A stretch of 45,514 nucleotides of DNA. Origin: Sinomicrobium sp. (GTDB lineage Bacteria; Bacteroidota; Bacteroidia; Flavobacteriales; Flavobacteriaceae). The stretch is from contig JAJUFH010000024.1 in the NCBI GenBank assembly GCA_029266035.1, positions 1-45,514 on the forward strand, read 5' to 3'. The notes below the pieces were generated by a model. The model was not told where the DNA came from. It saw only the letters and a program-made list of their open reading frames with translations, and ran no database searches. A program made the position numbers and the translations under genes. Each line of letters starts with the position of its first letter. Position 1 is the first letter of the stretch. Below are positions 43,309 through 45,514 of the stretch, one piece after another.

Positions 43309-44580
43309 TCAGTTAGTTAGTAATATTTTACCCCCCTCTCTCTCATAACTGAAATAGAGTGGATCTTTTATCAAATCGAGTACATCCTCTACAGAAGGCT
43401 GCATATTGAGACGTCCGGAATAGGTCGTTACATTTTGAAAATCCCCATCCAATTCAATCTCCACTCCGTAGTAATCGGACAATACTTTCGAAATTTCTTT
43501 CACATTCTCATTTTCAAACACGAAAATCCCCTTCCTCCAGGTCATATAAGTTTCGGCATCCACATCCATTCTCGTCACCTCTTCACTTCCCTTATCCAAC
43601 ATCACAAGTGTATTGGGCTTTATCCGAACATTCTTGGAGGCTTTAGGATAATCGACTTCCACACTTCCTGTTTTCAACACAGTTCGAGAAAAATTTTCTT
43701 TGGGATAAGCTCGAACGTCGAAAACCGTACCCAATACTTTCACCACCTGATCCGGACTCAATACATAAAAAGGTTTCTTTGCGTCGTGAGATACATCAAA
43801 AATAGCCTGCCCCTCGAGGTAGACTTCCCTTCTGTTTTTTGAAAATCGAGAAGGATACATCAATGTAGACCCTGCATTGAGCCAAACCCTAGTTCCATCT
43901 GCCAATCTCACGGTAGAACGTTTACCGTAAGGCACTATCACGGTGTTGTAATCACTTTCACCTTCCACTTCCTGATGTACCGCCTTGCGCTCGTTAATAT
44001 CGATGCGCTCTCCCGACTCCGAATAGGAGATTACAGGAGCTTCTTCTTCTATAGCAATCTCTTCACCATCTACAACCAACTGCACACTCTTTTCGCGATA
44101 GGTAGGCTGCACATTCCCTTTGAGGTTGGAATACTTCTCCACAGAAGGCGGCATCTGAGCGGTGTAATCAAAAAATCTCAATCCCAACGCAACTACCAAA
44201 CAAGCCGCAAGACCATAAAGCACCTTCATCCTCCTTCTGCGTACTGCCCGGTATTGACCAAGCTTCGTGTCACCAGTTCCGTCATCCGGAGCAACACCCT
44301 CCTCTCTAAAGCCATCTATATCACCCCTTAACTCTATAACCCGACCTTCTCCAGAACGAATTTTTTTCATAATCGACTGAAACAAAGCCGCTCTCCTCTT
44401 ATTTCCTTTTGGAGTATAAGACAAGCCCGACAATTTGTGATGCAACCTCACATAGGTTTCAAATTCTTTTTTCGAAACCTTATCCGTCTTTAACAGCCGA
44501 TCTAACTTTAACATCTCCTCATCAGTAATCTCATTAGAGAAGAACCGACGTAATAAATATGACAAATAAGGGCGAGACAT
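43309..44580 (-). CDS. FecR-family anti-sigma factor
   Basis: Inner-membrane regulator of 423 residues. A cytoplasmic N-terminal anti-sigma region (LLRRFFSNEITDEEMLKLDRLL) is followed by a transmembrane helix near 119-136 (YGLAACLVVALGLRFF). The periplasmic part has a FecR domain (VPYGKRSTVRLADGTRVWLN, LEGQAIFDVSHDAKKPF, VLGTVFDVRAY) and a C-terminal domain of the type often called DUF4974 (GIFVFENENVKEISKVLSDYY, then LNMQPSVEDVLDLI). It should contact the STN domain of the SusC protein and control the divergent sigma factor. It lies directly upstream of susC. Confidence 0.95.
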   Translation of the reverse strand: MSRPYLSYLLRRFFSNEITDEEMLKLDRLLKTDKVSKKEFETYVRLHHKLSGLSYTPKGNKRRAALFQSIMKKIRSGEGRVIELRGDIDGFREEGVAPDDGTGDTKLGQYRAVRRRRMKVLYGLAACLVVALGLRFFDYTAQMPPSVEKYSNLKGNVQPTYREKSVQLVVDGEEIAIEEEAPVISYSESGERIDINERKAVHQEVEGESDYNTVIVPYGKRSTVRLADGTRVWLNAGSTLMYPSRFSKNRREVYLEGQAIFDVSHDAKKPFYVLSPDQVVKVLGTVFDVRAYPKENFSRTVLKTGSVEVDYPKASKNVRIKPNTLVMLDKGSEEVTRMDVDAETYMTWRKGIFVFENENVKEISKVLSDYYGVEIELDGDFQNVTTYSGRLNMQPSVEDVLDLIKDPLYFSYEREGGKILLTN

Positions 44581-44703
44581 TTTGCTTTTTTATATGTTTG
44601 TACCCTCAAGACGTAATTATTTCCGAAAACCCCTATTCGAAATTAATTTTTTTTCAATTTTTGCATATGAAAAGTTATCATAACTATTCATTCAGTTAAA
44701 AAA

Positions 44704-45249
44704 ATGAGATACTCACTCCAAAATAGCGTGGATTTAGTGAAGGATTTGCAATCTGGAGATGAAAGGGCTTTCGAGTATCTCTTTAATTCTCTATATGACG
44801 ATCTCACCTATTTTATTCTCGGTTTTTGTAATGATGTACAAACCGCAGAAGACATAGTGCAAGCAACCTTTATTCGCCTTTGGGAAAAAAAGGAGAGTAT
44901 TTCATTTCACACCTCCCTTAAAAGTTATATGTACAGCGCCTGCTACAATCAGTTTGTAGACCATTTCAGGAAAAACAAGAATATAACAAGCGTAGCCATC
45001 GACCTCTATCAGGAAATCCTCGTGTCGGAAGACGAAAATCAAGAGCATCGCGAGGCCATGCAACAAAAGTTAAAAAACGCCATCAACACCCTACCCGACA
45101 AATGCAAGGAAATAGTTATTCTTCACAAACTGAAAGGCTACAAATACCAAGAAATAGCCGAAATGCTGAATATTTCAAAAAAAACCGTCGAAAACCAATT
45201 GTGGAAAGCTTATAAGATATTGAGATCCTTTATAAATAGCAAAGACTAA
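44704..45249 (+). CDS. ECF sigma factor (RpoE-like, partner of the FecR protein)
   Basis: Sigma factor of 181 residues. Region 2 covers about 20-85 (AFEYLFNSLYDDLTYFI, then AEDIVQATFIRLWEKKES). Region 4 covers about 120-175 (LPDKCKEIVILHKLKGYKYQ, EIAEMLNISKKTVENQLWKA). It is divergent from fecR with a 123-base gap. This arrangement and the STN-bearing SusC define a trans-envelope signalling system, so the sigma factor probably drives susC and the genes after it. A TATGTTTG at 44593-44600 fits the -7 consensus about 100 bases before the ATG but lacks a partner box. Confidence 0.95.
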   Translation: MRYSLQNSVDLVKDLQSGDERAFEYLFNSLYDDLTYFILGFCNDVQTAEDIVQATFIRLWEKKESISFHTSLKSYMYSACYNQFVDHFRKNKNITSVAIDLYQEILVSEDENQEHREAMQQKLKNAINTLPDKCKEIVILHKLKGYKYQEIAEMLNISKKTVENQLWKAYKILRSFINSKD

Positions 45250-45250
45250 A

Positions 45251-45291
45251 GGGACGCGGTGAAGTGGTGATGCTCCTCACCTCCGTGTCCC
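45251..45291. repeat. Inverted repeat after the sigma gene, possible terminator; rest of the right end empty
   Basis: GGGACGCGG (45251-45259) pairs with CCGTGTCCC (45283-45291) with one G-T pair, and GTGG/CCTCAC extend it inside. No T-run follows, so termination is uncertain. The sequence after it (45292-45514) is AT-rich and I see no gene or clear signal there. Confidence 0.45.
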
Positions 45292-45514
45292 CCCATCTCC
45301 GCGTCTCCTCAATATTTTCCCAACAACTGTTGACACAGGGTTGTCACAATGTGGGTTTAGCTTTGTATTAAACTTTATTGAGTTATGTATTTAAGTTCTG
45401 TGTAATTTGATATTGATATATGGGTTGATGTTTTACCATCCTTTCAATAGCTTTATGAAAAATGGTCTGTTTGGATTGTGAACGATTTAACCTAAAAGCA
45501 AACTCGTTGAGGTA

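Overview
The window looks like a chromosomal segment of a member of the Bacteroidota, most likely class Flavobacteriia. The evidence is a SusC/SusD pair with an ECF sigma/FecR regulatory couple, Bacteroidota-type TAnnTTTG promoter elements, A/C-rich leaders with few Shine-Dalgarno sequences, and lipoproteins with acidic residues just after the lipidated cysteine. I cannot name the genus. There are no rRNA or tRNA genes, no CRISPR array and no insertion sequence with a transposase.

Layout. On the left, a 5' fragment of a glutamate dehydrogenase gene (1-630, minus) diverges from a MocR/GabR-type regulator (781-2277, plus). From 2305 to 44580 every gene lies on the minus strand, about 42 kb. Read in the direction of transcription (high to low coordinates) these are: fecR, susC, susD, two lipoproteins built of a repeated domain (in the usual SusE/SusF position), a one-domain secreted protein, three N-formylglutamate amidohydrolase-like (FGase-like) proteins, a strong intrinsic terminator, gamma-glutamyltransferase, an N-acyl-D-amino-acid deacylase, a repeat-domain/FGase fusion, a penicillin-acylase-type Ntn hydrolase, a 131-aa orphan, a lipoprotein glutamate/aspartate racemase, two tandem copies of a four-gene module (two serine hydrolases carrying the repeat domain, one repeat-domain protein, one FGase-like protein), a second D-amino-acid deacylase, the three-subunit proton-translocating transhydrogenase, an S9 peptidase and an acidic-amino-acid symporter. 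The sigma gene (44704-45249, plus) diverges from fecR.

Interpretation. The locus is organised like a polysaccharide utilisation locus but has no visible glycoside hydrolase, polysaccharide lyase or sulfatase. Its enzymes act on amide bonds, with a strong bias toward glutamate, D-amino acids and gamma-linkages. Its outlets are an acidic-amino-acid symporter, glutamate dehydrogenase and transhydrogenase. The simplest reading is a SusCD-type system for a glutamate-rich polymer containing D-residues or gamma-links. Poly-gamma-glutamate is the leading candidate; peptidoglycan stem peptides or another D-Glu-containing peptide are the main alternatives. This is inference.

The most distinctive feature is a domain of about 175-190 residues present 13 times in ten proteins: alone, as three or two tandem copies in lipoproteins, C-terminal to four serine hydrolases, and N-terminal to one FGase-like domain. 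I do not recognise it as a named family. It may be a substrate-binding module. A second striking feature is a probable catalytically dead FGase-like surface lipoprotein (31882-32823).
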